From the NCBI RefSeq assembly GCF_003075045.1, contig NZ_QCZD01000002.1:372001-436000 (forward strand): a stretch of DNA of 64,000 bases, read 5' to 3'. The stretch comes from Maribacter litoralis. GTDB taxonomy: Bacteria; Bacteroidota; Bacteroidia; Flavobacteriales; Flavobacteriaceae. Of this stretch, positions 18,616-27,332 are shown piece by piece. The position numbers were made by a program, and so were the translations under genes. The number at the start of each line of letters is the position of its first letter. The stretch's first letter is position 1. Under the pieces are notes generated by a model. That model saw only the letters and a program-made list of their open reading frames with translations, ran no database searches and was not told the origin of the DNA.

Positions 18616-21135
18616 TTAAAAACGTATTCGTACACTGGCATTCGGTGTTATGCCTAGAGATAATCTCTCAATGGTTTCAATTGTATTATCGTCTTGTAAT
18701 CTGTAATAAGTGTTCAAGGTGTTGCGTCTGTTCGTAAAATTTAACACCGATGCTCCAAGTATTGCGTTTACGGTATCACTTATTTTAAGGGTGTAATTTG
18801 CAGAGGCATCTGCTCTAAAATACTCAGGTAGTCTGCTGCTGTTTGGTTCTTCATAATTGATTTGGGAAGGAAAAACAGTTTCATCTACTGGGTCGTTCTC
18901 ATCTGGCTGGGTGAAAGGTTTTCCTGATTTATAATTTAAACCTACCCCTAATTTTAGATTTCCAATGGTGTAATTTCCTGCCACGGTTAACGAGTGCCTT
19001 ACATCTAAATTATTTGGAAAAGTAGTTGGTGTCAAAATATCAAAAGTGTAGTCATTTTTATTGAAGGTGTAACTTAGCCAAGCGCTATAATCATTGTTCT
19101 TGGTATTAATTAAGAATTCGGCTCCCTTAACTACGTATGAGCCAATTTCGCCATCAAATTGATTCTGATTTTGGAAGCCTTGGGTGTAGACATTAATGCC
19201 ATTGACTTCTTTGTAAAAACCGTCAATACCTATGTACAGTGTATTGGTATCGTAATTAAAACCTATTGAGCCCTGTTTACTTTTTGTAATGGGCAGATCA
19301 TTTCCGTCAGAAAGTATCCATCTTCTTTTTTCTATCCCTAGAAAGTTCTGTTCTAAATCTATAATCTGATTGGTAACCTGACTTTTATATTCACCTAAAA
19401 TTTCGGTTTTAAAATTTGGCAGCAGTTCGTAACTGATGTTAATTCGTGGTTCAAAAATATACTCCTTAAATGTGTTCAGGTTTTCATAATAGTTAATTCT
19501 GCCACCTATGGTACCTTGAAATTTATCGTTCTCTGAGGCATACTGTATTTCTGAAAATAATGCATGTTGGCGAATTACCCCTTTTATGTTACTGGCAAAT
19601 GGTGGTTGATTAAGGTTGGTGGTGTTTTCTATACCGGTTTCGGTAAATTCATAACCATTTGTCCAGTTTAAATTATCCCGTAATTTGTATGTGGCAGCTA
19701 ATTTAAGGTTCGATTCTTTTACCAAGTTGTTTTGGGTTAAACGTTGAGCGTCATTATTCGAAATAGTGAGGGCATCTAGGTCGTACTGTGTATAATAAGC
19801 ACTTAGCACAGATGTGATTTTATTGGTCCACTCGCTTTGTAACTGTCCACCAATAGAGAAATTATCTTGATTTAAATTACTTCGGTTTGGTGCTGTAGCT
19901 TCATCTGTAGTTTCAATATAATTTAAGTTATTGCTCATGGTGATCATGCTGGTGCTTAACTTATGATCAGGATTAATTTCATGTATGAACTTGGTAGAGA
20001 AATCATAGAAATAAAACTCACTTTGGTTGTCCACTTCAGAGTCTTGAAAGGCTTTTTCTGAAAACGTGGTATAGGTTGGTGTGTTCAAAAAATCAGTATA
20101 CGACCTACGTGCCGAAACTTGAATTGCAGATTTTTCACCGATAGGAATTTCACCAAAAATATCACCAGATATTAAATTAACACCCGCTCCACCACTACAG
20201 GTTAAAGGCAGTTCTTCCATCGATTTCATGCTCAAGGTACCGCTAACTCCTCCGCCATACATCGCAGAGGTTCCGTTTTTAATTATAGATACGTTTTCGG
20301 TAACATATGGATTGAAAGCAGATATTAAGCCAAAAAAGTGTCCGGTTTGATACATTTTTATGCCATCCCAAAGCATAAGGTTTTGGTCATTGGTTCCGCC
20401 TCGAATGTTAATATCAGATACGGTTTCGTCGACACTTTTAATGCCTGGTAGCGCTTGTACGGTCTGTAAAATATCTGGTTCGCTAACACCTGGTAAAATG
20501 CCGAATTTTGAAGGATTTAGTTCAAAGCTGGCATTATTAAGTTTGTTTAATCCTATAGTTAAAAATTGAGTAACAATAACCTCTTCCAATTCTTGGTAGC
20601 TAAGTGCCATAGCCACGGATTTGCATTTAGAAGTTTTAATAAACTCTTTTGCTTTTATAAAAATGGGCTTGTAGCCCAAATGTTTAATATGGATCAATGA
20701 GTTTATTGGTACGTTGTCAAAACTGAACGAGCCGTTCTCTGTTGTTATGCCATATATTTCAGAATCATAAATTTCAATGGTTGCACCGGGTATCGTGTTC
20801 TCTTCAAAATTATCAAAAACAAAACCGCATATAGAAATGGTAGTTGTTTTGGTTAAAGTGTAATAACGATCATTTAGTTTTTTGATGGTTATACCAGTAG
20901 CTTCACTAAGTTCCTTTAATATAACTTCAAGGGAATCTGAATTTGGCTTCGGTACTTGTATTGCATTTACATCACCATCTGCAAAAGAGAATTTTACATT
21001 GTAGGTTTTTTCCAGTTCGGTAAGAACATTGCGCAACAACAAAGTGGTTTTAGGTTCGCTTTGGGCATAGATGTTTCCACCGATAACCAGTAAAAAAATA
21101 AAACCAATAAGAGTATTAAGGTGCTTTTTCTGCAT
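18616..21135 (-). CDS. STN-domain TonB-dependent outer membrane receptor
   Basis: An outer-membrane receptor and transducer. From the chosen start (MQKKHLNTL) it has 839 residues: signal peptide to about residue 18 (ending NIYAQ), STN/secretin-like domain to about residue 100, a carboxypeptidase-regulatory-like domain (about 103-178, PGATIEIYDSEIYGITTENG), the plug (about 200-310, with VDETVSDINIRGG), and a beta-barrel ending in SVRIRF with a terminal aromatic. An in-frame ATG 21 bases upstream would put seven extra residues before the signal peptide, so I prefer ATG at 21135. It overlaps fecR by 20 bases. No SusD is adjacent, so this is not a SusCD pair. Confidence 0.88.
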   Translation of the reverse strand: MQKKHLNTLIGFIFLLVIGGNIYAQSEPKTTLLLRNVLTELEKTYNVKFSFADGDVNAIQVPKPNSDSLEVILKELSEATGITIKKLNDRYYTLTKTTTISICGFVFDNFEENTIPGATIEIYDSEIYGITTENGSFSFDNVPINSLIHIKHLGYKPIFIKAKEFIKTSKCKSVAMALSYQELEEVIVTQFLTIGLNKLNNASFELNPSKFGILPGVSEPDILQTVQALPGIKSVDETVSDINIRGGTNDQNLMLWDGIKMYQTGHFFGLISAFNPYVTENVSIIKNGTSAMYGGGVSGTLSMKSMEELPLTCSGGAGVNLISGDIFGEIPIGEKSAIQVSARRSYTDFLNTPTYTTFSEKAFQDSEVDNQSEFYFYDFSTKFIHEINPDHKLSTSMITMSNNLNYIETTDEATAPNRSNLNQDNFSIGGQLQSEWTNKITSVLSAYYTQYDLDALTISNNDAQRLTQNNLVKESNLKLAATYKLRDNLNWTNGYEFTETGIENTTNLNQPPFASNIKGVIRQHALFSEIQYASENDKFQGTIGGRINYYENLNTFKEYIFEPRINISYELLPNFKTEILGEYKSQVTNQIIDLEQNFLGIEKRRWILSDGNDLPITKSKQGSIGFNYDTNTLYIGIDGFYKEVNGINVYTQGFQNQNQFDGEIGSYVVKGAEFLINTKNNDYSAWLSYTFNKNDYTFDILTPTTFPNNLDVRHSLTVAGNYTIGNLKLGVGLNYKSGKPFTQPDENDPVDETVFPSQINYEEPNSSRLPEYFRADASANYTLKISDTVNAILGASVLNFTNRRNTLNTYYRLQDDNTIETIERLSLGITPNASVRIRF

Positions 21136-22027
21136 AGAACAGCACTTTGTTCCCATCTAAGTTAAACTTAATTTGCAAAGGAACGCTTATACTTTTTAGG
21201 GCAAGTTCTAGATTTTCATTACTAAAAGTACCGGTAAAAAGTTGAGCGGTGTCAATATTTTCTGTTGTGATGTCAATATTATACTGCCTTTGAAGTTCAT
21301 CTATTACATAGTGTAACGGTATGCTCTCAAAAGAACTTTCATTAGATAACCATGATGGCTCACCATTTACGGGAGCTTTGGACATGGTGCTTGTTCCTGC
21401 GATGTTCAATATTGAATTGCCGGCAGGTAACTTGGTTTCTTCACCGTTGATAGTGACACTTACCAAACCTTCAAAACAGGTAACTTCAAAATATTCTTTT
21501 CTGTTTTCTACATTAAATTGTGTACCTAAAACGGTAACTAGCCCTTGTGAAGTTTTTACGGTAAATTTTTTTCCCTTGGCGACTTTAAAATAAGCTTCGC
21601 CGTTTAAGTCTACATTTCTATTGGAGTCCCATTTTTTTTCGCTAAAAGTTAATTCTGATTCCGCGTTAAGAATTACTTCAGAATTATCGGGTAGGGTTAT
21701 GGATTTGTTTTCTGCATATGAGGTGGAGAAAGATTCGTTCAGCGTACTTAAATAAAAGAACGATGCTGTTAGTAATACGGCAATAACTGCGGCAACACGT
21801 AGAAACTTTTTAAATGGTGATAACACAAAAACCTTTGGTGTTTCTACAGTTTTATGTTGTTCTATAGCATTCCAGGCTTTATTCATGTCAAAATCAGGTG
21901 ACGCTAATTTTGACGAGGATTCCTTTATTTTTTTATATGTTTCGTATGCCTCAGATTTCTTGAACTCCGCCAATTCGGCATCGGTCAATTCATCGTTTAG
22001 CCATTTTGCTAAGTAATTGTCTTGCAT
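21116..22027 (-). CDS. FecR-family anti-sigma factor
   Basis: A 303-residue inner-membrane regulator. The N-terminal cytoplasmic anti-sigma part (residues 1-75) precedes one membrane helix (about 79-97, FLRVAAVIAVLLTASFFYL). The periplasmic part contains the FecR core (ITLPDNSEVILNAESELTFS, then GEAYFKVAKGKKFTVKT and TVLGTQFNVE) and a C-terminal STN-like domain (YVIDELQRQYNIDI). It relays the state of the TonB receptor to the sigma factor encoded upstream. The 115-base gap from the sigma gene holds a candidate promoter. Confidence 0.93.
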   Translation of the reverse strand: MQDNYLAKWLNDELTDAELAEFKKSEAYETYKKIKESSSKLASPDFDMNKAWNAIEQHKTVETPKVFVLSPFKKFLRVAAVIAVLLTASFFYLSTLNESFSTSYAENKSITLPDNSEVILNAESELTFSEKKWDSNRNVDLNGEAYFKVAKGKKFTVKTSQGLVTVLGTQFNVENRKEYFEVTCFEGLVSVTINGEETKLPAGNSILNIAGTSTMSKAPVNGEPSWLSNESSFESIPLHYVIDELQRQYNIDITTENIDTAQLFTGTFSNENLELALKSISVPLQIKFNLDGNKVLFYAEKAP

Positions 22028-22049
22028 AATTTTAGCTTTCTATCAGTAT

Positions 22050-22075
22050 AACAACTATGTAGAGGAATACCCTAC
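22050..22075 (-). promoter_or_regulatory. Candidate ECF-sigma promoter upstream of fecR
   Basis: Read on the minus strand: GTAGGGTATT (22075-22066), 10 bases, GTTGTT (22055-22050). The fecR start codon follows 22 bases later. The same two blocks with the same 10-base spacer occur in front of the divergent lipoprotein gene (22702-22727). Assignment to the locally encoded sigma factor is inference. Confidence 0.6.
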
Positions 22076-22142
22076 TTTTTTATTCTTGTATCGGGTATTA
22101 AGTAGTTGTGTTGTTTAATTGAAATGTATTTTTTTCACTAAT

Positions 22143-22655
22143 CTATATCCCATCAATTTGCTCTCTTAAACTTTTTAATGCCAAATGCATCCTTTTTTCT
22201 ATCGCTTTAACGCTTACACCTTCCATTTCAGCAATTTCTGCATATTTTTTTCCATCTATCCTATTCAATAAAAAAGTAGTACGTTGGTTTTCTGGTAAAC
22301 TATTTAAGGCATTGTCTAATTTCTCCTTAAACTGATTTTCCTCCATAATAAATTCAGGAGATTCATTGGTGGTCTTTAATGTTGCATCCGCATACTTTAA
22401 ACGTACTTTTTCTGCTTTAATAACATTTAAGTACAAATTATTGGCTACCGTGTATAAATAAGATTTGGCTTTTTCTGGGGTGACTTTTGCACAATTCTCC
22501 CATAGTTTTACAAATGCTTCTTGTACGGCATCATTTGCTTTTTCCTCATTACCAAATTTGTAATAAATATAATTGAAGATGGTTTTAGACGTTTCATTAA
22601 AAACCTTCTTATAAACCAACTCTTCGCAAACGTTTAAATGTTTTTCCGTTTTCAA
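22143..22655 (-). CDS. ECF RNA polymerase sigma factor (FecI-like)
   Basis: A 170-residue extracytoplasmic-function sigma factor. Region 2 (about residues 20-85) includes ANDAVQEAFVKLWENC, which melts and recognises the -10 element. Region 4 (about 115-165) includes LPENQRTTFLLNRIDGKKYAEIAEMEGVSVKAI with the helix-turn-helix for the -35 element. There is no region 3, as expected for ECF sigmas. With the adjacent fecR and TonB receptor it forms a cell-surface-signalling trio. Confidence 0.95.
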   Translation of the reverse strand: MKTEKHLNVCEELVYKKVFNETSKTIFNYIYYKFGNEEKANDAVQEAFVKLWENCAKVTPEKAKSYLYTVANNLYLNVIKAEKVRLKYADATLKTTNESPEFIMEENQFKEKLDNALNSLPENQRTTFLLNRIDGKKYAEIAEMEGVSVKAIEKRMHLALKSLREQIDGI

Positions 22656-22670
22656 TTATTTGCTTTTTAC

Positions 22671-22678
22671 CAAAGATA
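22671..22678 (-). promoter_or_regulatory. -7 element of the ECF sigma gene
   Basis: CAAAGATA on the plus strand is TATCTTTG on the minus strand, a perfect TAnnTTTG, 15 bases before the sigma start codon. This suggests the sigma gene is read by the housekeeping sigma factor, unlike its neighbours. Confidence 0.6.
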
Positions 22679-22701
22679 TTTGAAAAAAAACAAAAAAGGA
22701 G

Positions 22702-22727
22702 GTAGGGTATTTTTAAAGTCGGTTGTT
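22702..22727 (+). promoter_or_regulatory. Candidate ECF-sigma promoter of the acidic lipoprotein gene
   Basis: GTAGGGTATT (22702-22711), 10 bases, GTTGTT (22722-22727), 34 bases before the ATG at 22762. It is the plus-strand twin of the sequence upstream of fecR (22050-22075), with 16 of 16 defined bases the same and equal spacing. Confidence 0.6.
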
Positions 22728-22761
22728 TTAGAAGCATAATAACAAACAATACCAAGTCATT

Positions 22762-24534
22762 ATGAAAAAGATTTTAAATTATGTAATGTATGTTAGCCTA
22801 CTAGCCATTGCATTTAGTTTTACCGCTTGTCAAGATGAGTTTGAAGAAATTAATACGGGCGAAGAGCCACAGGCAATAACTGCAAGTTCTGCTACGGCAG
22901 AACTAATACAGCGTACCAGTTCAAATGATGGTTCTGGTGATAATATTGTTGATGGTACCAGCTGCTTTGAAATAAATTTTCCATACACCGTTGAGGTTAA
23001 CGGTATTGAATTGACCATTGATTCTGAAGAGGATATAGATCAGGTAGAAGAAATTTTTGATAGTATTGATGATGATGAAAATCTATTGGATATAATTTTC
23101 CCAATTACCGTTACAGCTGGTGATTTTACTGAGATTACCATTAATGGATTAGAAGATTTACGTAATTTGGCCGCAGACTGTAAAGAAGGTGGTGAAGATG
23201 ATGATATAGAGTGTATAGATTTTGTGTACCCCATGACCATGTTCACATTTAATGTAAACCTAGAACAGACGAGTTCTGTTGAGGTAACTAGTGATCGTGA
23301 GTTACGGTTGTTCTTTAAAGATTTAGGCGATGATAGTTTGGTGAGTTTCGATTTTCCGGTAACACTACAACTTTATGATGAGACAACTATTGTTGTTGAA
23401 AGTAATCAAGAATTGGCTATTGCTATTGAAAACGCAAAAGACACCTGTGATGAAGATGACGATGATGATTATAATGATGATGATTTTAATGAAGATGATT
23501 TTAAGGAAGAACTTGTTGAATGTGTATGGTTCGTAACCGATATGATCAGAAATGATGTTGATCAGACGCCTCAATACGTAAATTATATATTAAACTTTAA
23601 GGAAGACGGTACCGTAGTAACCGGTTTTAGAGGAGCAACAACCGTTGAAGGTACTTGGACCAGTACGGTAGGTGATGATGGCGCTAAACTTACCATTGAT
23701 TTTGAATTTAGTACAGATTTTAACCTAGAGTGGACTGTCTACGATTTAGGTGATGATCAAATTAAGTTATACAACGATGCAAGCAACAGAATCATAATGA
23801 AACAATTCTGTGAAGAAGACTTGCAAGAATTGACTCTTGAAAATCTAAGAGAGACTTTAAATGACTGTTCTTGGGTTATAAAAAGGTTGAAGAATAACGG
23901 TGATCATATCAATAGATTGTTAGGTGGTGAGTTTGAGTTTCAAGCAGAGGGTGTAATTACACTTACAAACCAAACCACTGTAACCCAAGGTACTTGGGAA
24001 ATAACAACAAATGCAGAAGGTCGTTTTGTAGTAGCCATTTCTATGGGTGATGAAGGTGCCGTGAGTTTTGAGTGGTTGTTGACAGATTTAAAGGATCGTA
24101 TTATCAAATTCAACGTTGAAGAAACTTTTTATGAATTGGTAATTGTCAAAAAATGTATTGATGATGAAGATGAGGAAGAAGATATCACCTTCATTAAGAA
24201 CATATTTGATAATACTGTATGGGATGTAGCTTACTTCGCAGAAAATAATGATGAGTCTACAGTACTTTATGCAGATGTAAAGTTATACATGGAAAATGAT
24301 GGAACCTTAGAAGTAAGAAACGTAAACGGAGATGTGTTCAGTACCGGAAATTGGTTCGTGTATAGAAACACCTTTACCGGTAACTTAGAAATGCTTGTTT
24401 CCTTTGAAACGGGTAGTAATTACCTGCCGTTGGCCAATGATTATCAGATTCTAGAGATAGATGAAATGAGAATAGAGCTGAAACATGAGAATGAAACAGG
24501 TTTATATGATCATTTGGTCTTAGAAAGATCGTAA
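22762..24534 (+). CDS. Large acidic lipoprotein built of repeated modules
   Basis: A 590-residue surface or periplasmic lipoprotein with lipobox FTAC (Cys23). I recognise no named family. The first half has four short beta modules, each with a hydrophobic-aromatic-Pro (FP/YP) core, at about residues 68-100, 110-140, 151-190 and 195-229. An Asp/Glu-rich linker (230-250) follows. The second half has three modules of about 100 residues (254-350, 369-465, 485-588) starting C-x-W or V-W, with GTW or GNW in the middle, lipocalin-like in pattern. The first two have Cys at both ends. It is divergent from the sigma/FecR/TonB genes and shares their promoter motif, so it is probably the output of that system. 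Confidence 0.8.
   Translation: MKKILNYVMYVSLLAIAFSFTACQDEFEEINTGEEPQAITASSATAELIQRTSSNDGSGDNIVDGTSCFEINFPYTVEVNGIELTIDSEEDIDQVEEIFDSIDDDENLLDIIFPITVTAGDFTEITINGLEDLRNLAADCKEGGEDDDIECIDFVYPMTMFTFNVNLEQTSSVEVTSDRELRLFFKDLGDDSLVSFDFPVTLQLYDETTIVVESNQELAIAIENAKDTCDEDDDDDYNDDDFNEDDFKEELVECVWFVTDMIRNDVDQTPQYVNYILNFKEDGTVVTGFRGATTVEGTWTSTVGDDGAKLTIDFEFSTDFNLEWTVYDLGDDQIKLYNDASNRIIMKQFCEEDLQELTLENLRETLNDCSWVIKRLKNNGDHINRLLGGEFEFQAEGVITLTNQTTVTQGTWEITTNAEGRFVVAISMGDEGAVSFEWLLTDLKDRIIKFNVEETFYELVIVKKCIDDEDEEEDITFIKNIFDNTVWDVAYFAENNDESTVLYADVKLYMENDGTLEVRNVNGDVFSTGNWFVYRNTFTGNLEMLVSFETGSNYLPLANDYQILEIDEMRIELKHENETGLYDHLVLERS
23448..23511 (+). repeat. GAT-rich low-complexity tract in the lipoprotein gene
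   Basis: A run of GAT/GAC/GAA codons encodes the Asp/Glu-rich linker between the two halves of the lipoprotein. Codons vary, so it is not a pure microsatellite. The protein segment could bind divalent cations or act as a flexible spacer. Confidence 0.7.
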
Positions 24535-24611
24535 GAATAGAACATCCAGAAATATACCGTCAACAGTAAAGAGTTGGGCCTCGTTGGCGGTATTGATGGA
24601 AGTTTTATAAC

Positions 24612-24641
24612 AGGAATTTATGAAAATGTAATTCCTTTTTT
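24612..24641 (+). terminator. Terminator after the acidic lipoprotein gene
   Basis: AGGAATT (24612-24618) pairs with AATTCCT (24630-24636), followed by a T run to 24641. Confidence 0.65.
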
Positions 24642-24660
24642 GCCCCACAACTAAGTTAAG

Positions 24661-24689
24661 AGCATCCATTTTAGTATGGGTGCTTTTTT
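24661..24689 (+). terminator. Second terminator before ffh
   Basis: AGCATCCAT (24661-24669), loop TTTAGT, ATGGGTGCT (24676-24684) with one wobble pair, then six Ts. It stands in tandem with the preceding hairpin and insulates ffh from the highly acidic lipoprotein gene. Confidence 0.85.
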
Positions 24690-24737
24690 GTTTTGTATAT
24701 TTTGTGGCACTTGCTACGGAATTAGCATTGATATTAT

Positions 24738-24745
24738 TAAATTTG
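24738..24745 (+). promoter_or_regulatory. -7 promoter element of ffh
   Basis: TAAATTTG is a perfect TAnnTTTG, 22 bases before the ffh start. A TTG at 24711-24713 is 24 bases upstream, one base beyond the usual spacing. Confidence 0.6.
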
Positions 24746-24767
24746 TAGCCCCTTAAAAAAGAAAAGA

Positions 24768-26105
24768 ATGTTCGATAATTTAAGCGATAAGCTAGATAAG
24801 GCTTTACATGTACTAAAAGGTCATGGTCAAATTACAGAAATTAATGTTGCGGAGACTACTAAAGAAGTACGCCGTGCCTTATTGGATGCCGATGTTAACT
24901 TTAAAATTGCCAAGGAATTTACCAATAGGGTAAAAGAGAAGGCATTGGGGCAAAACGTATTAACGACCTTACAGCCAGGTCAGTTAATGGTGAAAATTGT
25001 AAAAGATGAACTTACCCAGTTAATGGGAGGTGAATCGGAGGGTATAAATTTATCGGGCAAACCATCGGTTATTTTAATGTCCGGTTTACAGGGTTCCGGT
25101 AAAACTACTTTTTCTGGAAAGCTTGCGAATTTCTTAAAAACAAAGAAAACTAAAAAACCATTATTGGTTGCTTGTGATGTATACCGTCCTGCTGCAATTG
25201 ATCAATTGCACGTTGTTGGTGATCAGATAGGGGTTCCTGTTTATTCAGATAGAGATAATACTGATCCCGTAGCTATTGCAAAAGCTGGTATTGCCAAGGC
25301 TAAAGCAGACGGAAACAATGTTGTTATTATAGATACCGCAGGTCGTTTAGCGGTAGATGATAAGATGATGGCAGAGATATCTGAAATTCACAAGGCCATT
25401 GAACCTCAAGAGACTTTGTTCGTTGTAGATTCTATGACGGGTCAAGATGCTGTTAATACGGCAAAAGCCTTCAACGATATCTTGAATTTTGACGGTGTTA
25501 TCCTTACGAAATTGGATGGTGATACCCGTGGTGGTGCAGCTATTTCTATTAAATCTGTGGTAGATAAGCCAATTAAGTTTATTGGTACAGGTGAGAAGAT
25601 GGAAGCTATAGATGTTTTTCATCCATCACGTATGGCAGACCGTATTTTGGGTATGGGTGATGTTATTTCACTTGTGGAAAGAGCCCAAGAGCAGTTTGAT
25701 GAGGAAGAGGCTAGAAAGATCCAGAAGAAAATTGCCAAGAATAAATTCGGATTCGATGATTTCCTGAGCCAAATTCAGCAAATCAAGAAAATGGGTAATA
25801 TGAAAGACCTTATGGGGATGATTCCTGGTGCAGGAAAAGCCTTAAAAGGTTTGGATATTGATGATGACGCCTTTAAACATATTGAAGCGATCATTTATTC
25901 AATGACCCCAGATGAGCGTTCAACACCATCTAAATTAAATGCCAGTAGAAAAAAACGTATTGCAAAAGGTTCTGGTAGAGAAGTTCAAGAAATCAATCAG
26001 TTGTTGAAGCAGTTTGATCAAATGAGCAAGATGATGAAAATGATGCAAGGCGGTGGCGGTAAGAAGATGATGCAGATGATGGGTGCCATGAAAGGAATGA
26101 AATAA
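24768..26105 (+). CDS. ffh: Signal recognition particle protein Ffh (SRP54)
   Basis: A GTPase that binds signal sequences and 4.5S RNA and delivers nascent chains to FtsY. The 445-residue protein has the N domain (1-90), the G domain with P-loop GLQGSGKTTFSGKLA near residue 108, DTAGRL, TKLDGDTRGGAA, and the M domain with its Met-rich tail MSKMMKMMQGGGGKKMMQMM. It is the first gene before folD (33-base gap). Confidence 0.98.
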   Translation: MFDNLSDKLDKALHVLKGHGQITEINVAETTKEVRRALLDADVNFKIAKEFTNRVKEKALGQNVLTTLQPGQLMVKIVKDELTQLMGGESEGINLSGKPSVILMSGLQGSGKTTFSGKLANFLKTKKTKKPLLVACDVYRPAAIDQLHVVGDQIGVPVYSDRDNTDPVAIAKAGIAKAKADGNNVVIIDTAGRLAVDDKMMAEISEIHKAIEPQETLFVVDSMTGQDAVNTAKAFNDILNFDGVILTKLDGDTRGGAAISIKSVVDKPIKFIGTGEKMEAIDVFHPSRMADRILGMGDVISLVERAQEQFDEEEARKIQKKIAKNKFGFDDFLSQIQQIKKMGNMKDLMGMIPGAGKALKGLDIDDDAFKHIEAIIYSMTPDERSTPSKLNASRKKRIAKGSGREVQEINQLLKQFDQMSKMMKMMQGGGGKKMMQMMGAMKGMK

Positions 26106-26138
26106 TAAGCGAACAACACAACTTAAAAAGAGACGGAT

Positions 26139-27023
26139 ATGGAATTATTGGATGGTAAAAAAGTATCCAATCAAATAAAGGAAGAAATCAAGGCAGAAGT
26201 CGCCAAGATGAAAGAACGTGGTGAAAAGGTGCCACATTTAGCTGCAATAATTGTAGGTAGTGACGGTGCTAGTTTAACCTATGTAGGTAGTAAAGTTCGT
26301 TCTTGTGAGCGTATTGGTTTTGAATCTACGTTGATTCAGATGCCAAGTACCACTTCTGAGCAAGAATTATTGAACAAGATCAAAGAATTGAACGTTGATG
26401 ATGATATTGATGGTTTTATTGTTCAATTACCCTTACCTGAGCAGATAGACACACAAAAGGTAATTATGGCCGTAGATCCAGATAAGGATGTTGACGGATT
26501 TCACCCTACCAACTTCGGTAAAATGGCTTTGGATATGAGTACGTTCATACCTGCTACTCCGTTCGGTATTCTTGAATTATTGGAACGCTACAAAGTAGAT
26601 ACAAAAGGTAAACATACCGTAGTTATTGGTCGTAGCCATATTGTAGGTAGGCCAATGAGTATTTTAATGGGTAGAAAAGGTTGGCCAGGTAACTCTACCG
26701 TAACCCTTACCCATAGTCATACAAAAAACATTACACAGATTATCTCACAGGCAGATATTGTAATTTCAGCATTAGGAGTTCCTAAATTCTTAAAGGCGGA
26801 AATGGTAAAAGACGATGCCGTTGTAATTGATGTGGGTATTACTAGAGTTCCAGATGAAACAAAAGAAAAAGGATACTACATTACCGGTGATGTTGATTTT
26901 GAAAACGTAAGTAAAAAAGCATCATACATTACTCCCGTTCCTGGTGGAGTTGGTCCTATGACCATTGCAATGCTATTGAAAAATACATTGCTAGCTCGTG
27001 AGAGACATAGAAGTAGAAATTAG
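26139..27023 (+). CDS. folD: Bifunctional methylenetetrahydrofolate dehydrogenase/cyclohydrolase
   Basis: A 294-residue one-carbon enzyme that interconverts 5,10-methylene-, methenyl- and 10-formyl-THF with NADP. Landmarks: YVGSKVRSCERIGFES with the catalytic Lys, DGFIVQLPLP near residue 90, the nucleotide site VIGRSHIVGRPMSIL, and the C-terminal signature PVPGGVGPMTIAMLL. It probably shares a transcript with ffh. Confidence 0.98.
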   Translation: MELLDGKKVSNQIKEEIKAEVAKMKERGEKVPHLAAIIVGSDGASLTYVGSKVRSCERIGFESTLIQMPSTTSEQELLNKIKELNVDDDIDGFIVQLPLPEQIDTQKVIMAVDPDKDVDGFHPTNFGKMALDMSTFIPATPFGILELLERYKVDTKGKHTVVIGRSHIVGRPMSILMGRKGWPGNSTVTLTHSHTKNITQIISQADIVISALGVPKFLKAEMVKDDAVVIDVGITRVPDETKEKGYYITGDVDFENVSKKASYITPVPGGVGPMTIAMLLKNTLLARERHRSRN

Positions 27024-27219
27024 TATTTATAATATTGATTAAAAGCCTTGCAATAGTATTGTGAGGCTTTTTTTATGCCGGTAATTTCTTGATAGTTACT
27101 CCGGTTTCGGTAGTGTCGTTTGGCACTAAGATGTCTATGTCATTACTGTCGTCATAATCACAGCTTGCTAGTACGGTAATAGAAATTACTGTCAACAGGG
27201 CGTAAAATAGTTTTTTCAT
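27019..27219 (-). CDS. Very small lipoprotein, possibly frameshifted
   Basis: An ATG at 27219 opens a signal peptide with lipobox: MKKLFYALLTVISITVLASC, then DYDDSNDIDILVP. In the frame as given, the 66-residue product continues with an unusual basic tail read antisense through the folD terminator and stops at 27019-27021. If one base is removed from the T run at 27118-27121, the tail becomes NDTTETGVTIKKLPA with a stop at 27072-27074, giving a 49-residue acidic lipoprotein that ends at the terminator. That version looks more natural. A real frameshift, a sequencing error or a genuine long tail cannot be told apart here. Confidence 0.5.
27041..27073 (+). terminator. Terminator after folD
   Basis: AAAGCCT (27041-27047) pairs with AGGCTTT (27063-27069), with an inner CAATA/TATTG stem, followed by seven Ts. 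The reverse complement also has As before and some Ts after, so it could serve the convergent small lipoprotein gene too. Confidence 0.85.
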
Positions 27220-27332
27220 AGCATTAGATTTAGGTTGAATGAAAAAGGGCGTGTATTTAAAACGTTGAAATTTTAGTCTTGGTATTTGATGTGATTAGAG
27301 AATGCTGTACCTTTTGTGAAACATTTGTCCTT

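Noticed and set aside
23448-23511. GAT-rich tract as a phase-variable microsatellite
   Set aside because: GAT, GAC, GAA and AAT codons are mixed, so there is no pure repeat long enough for regular slippage; it is explained by an acidic protein linker.
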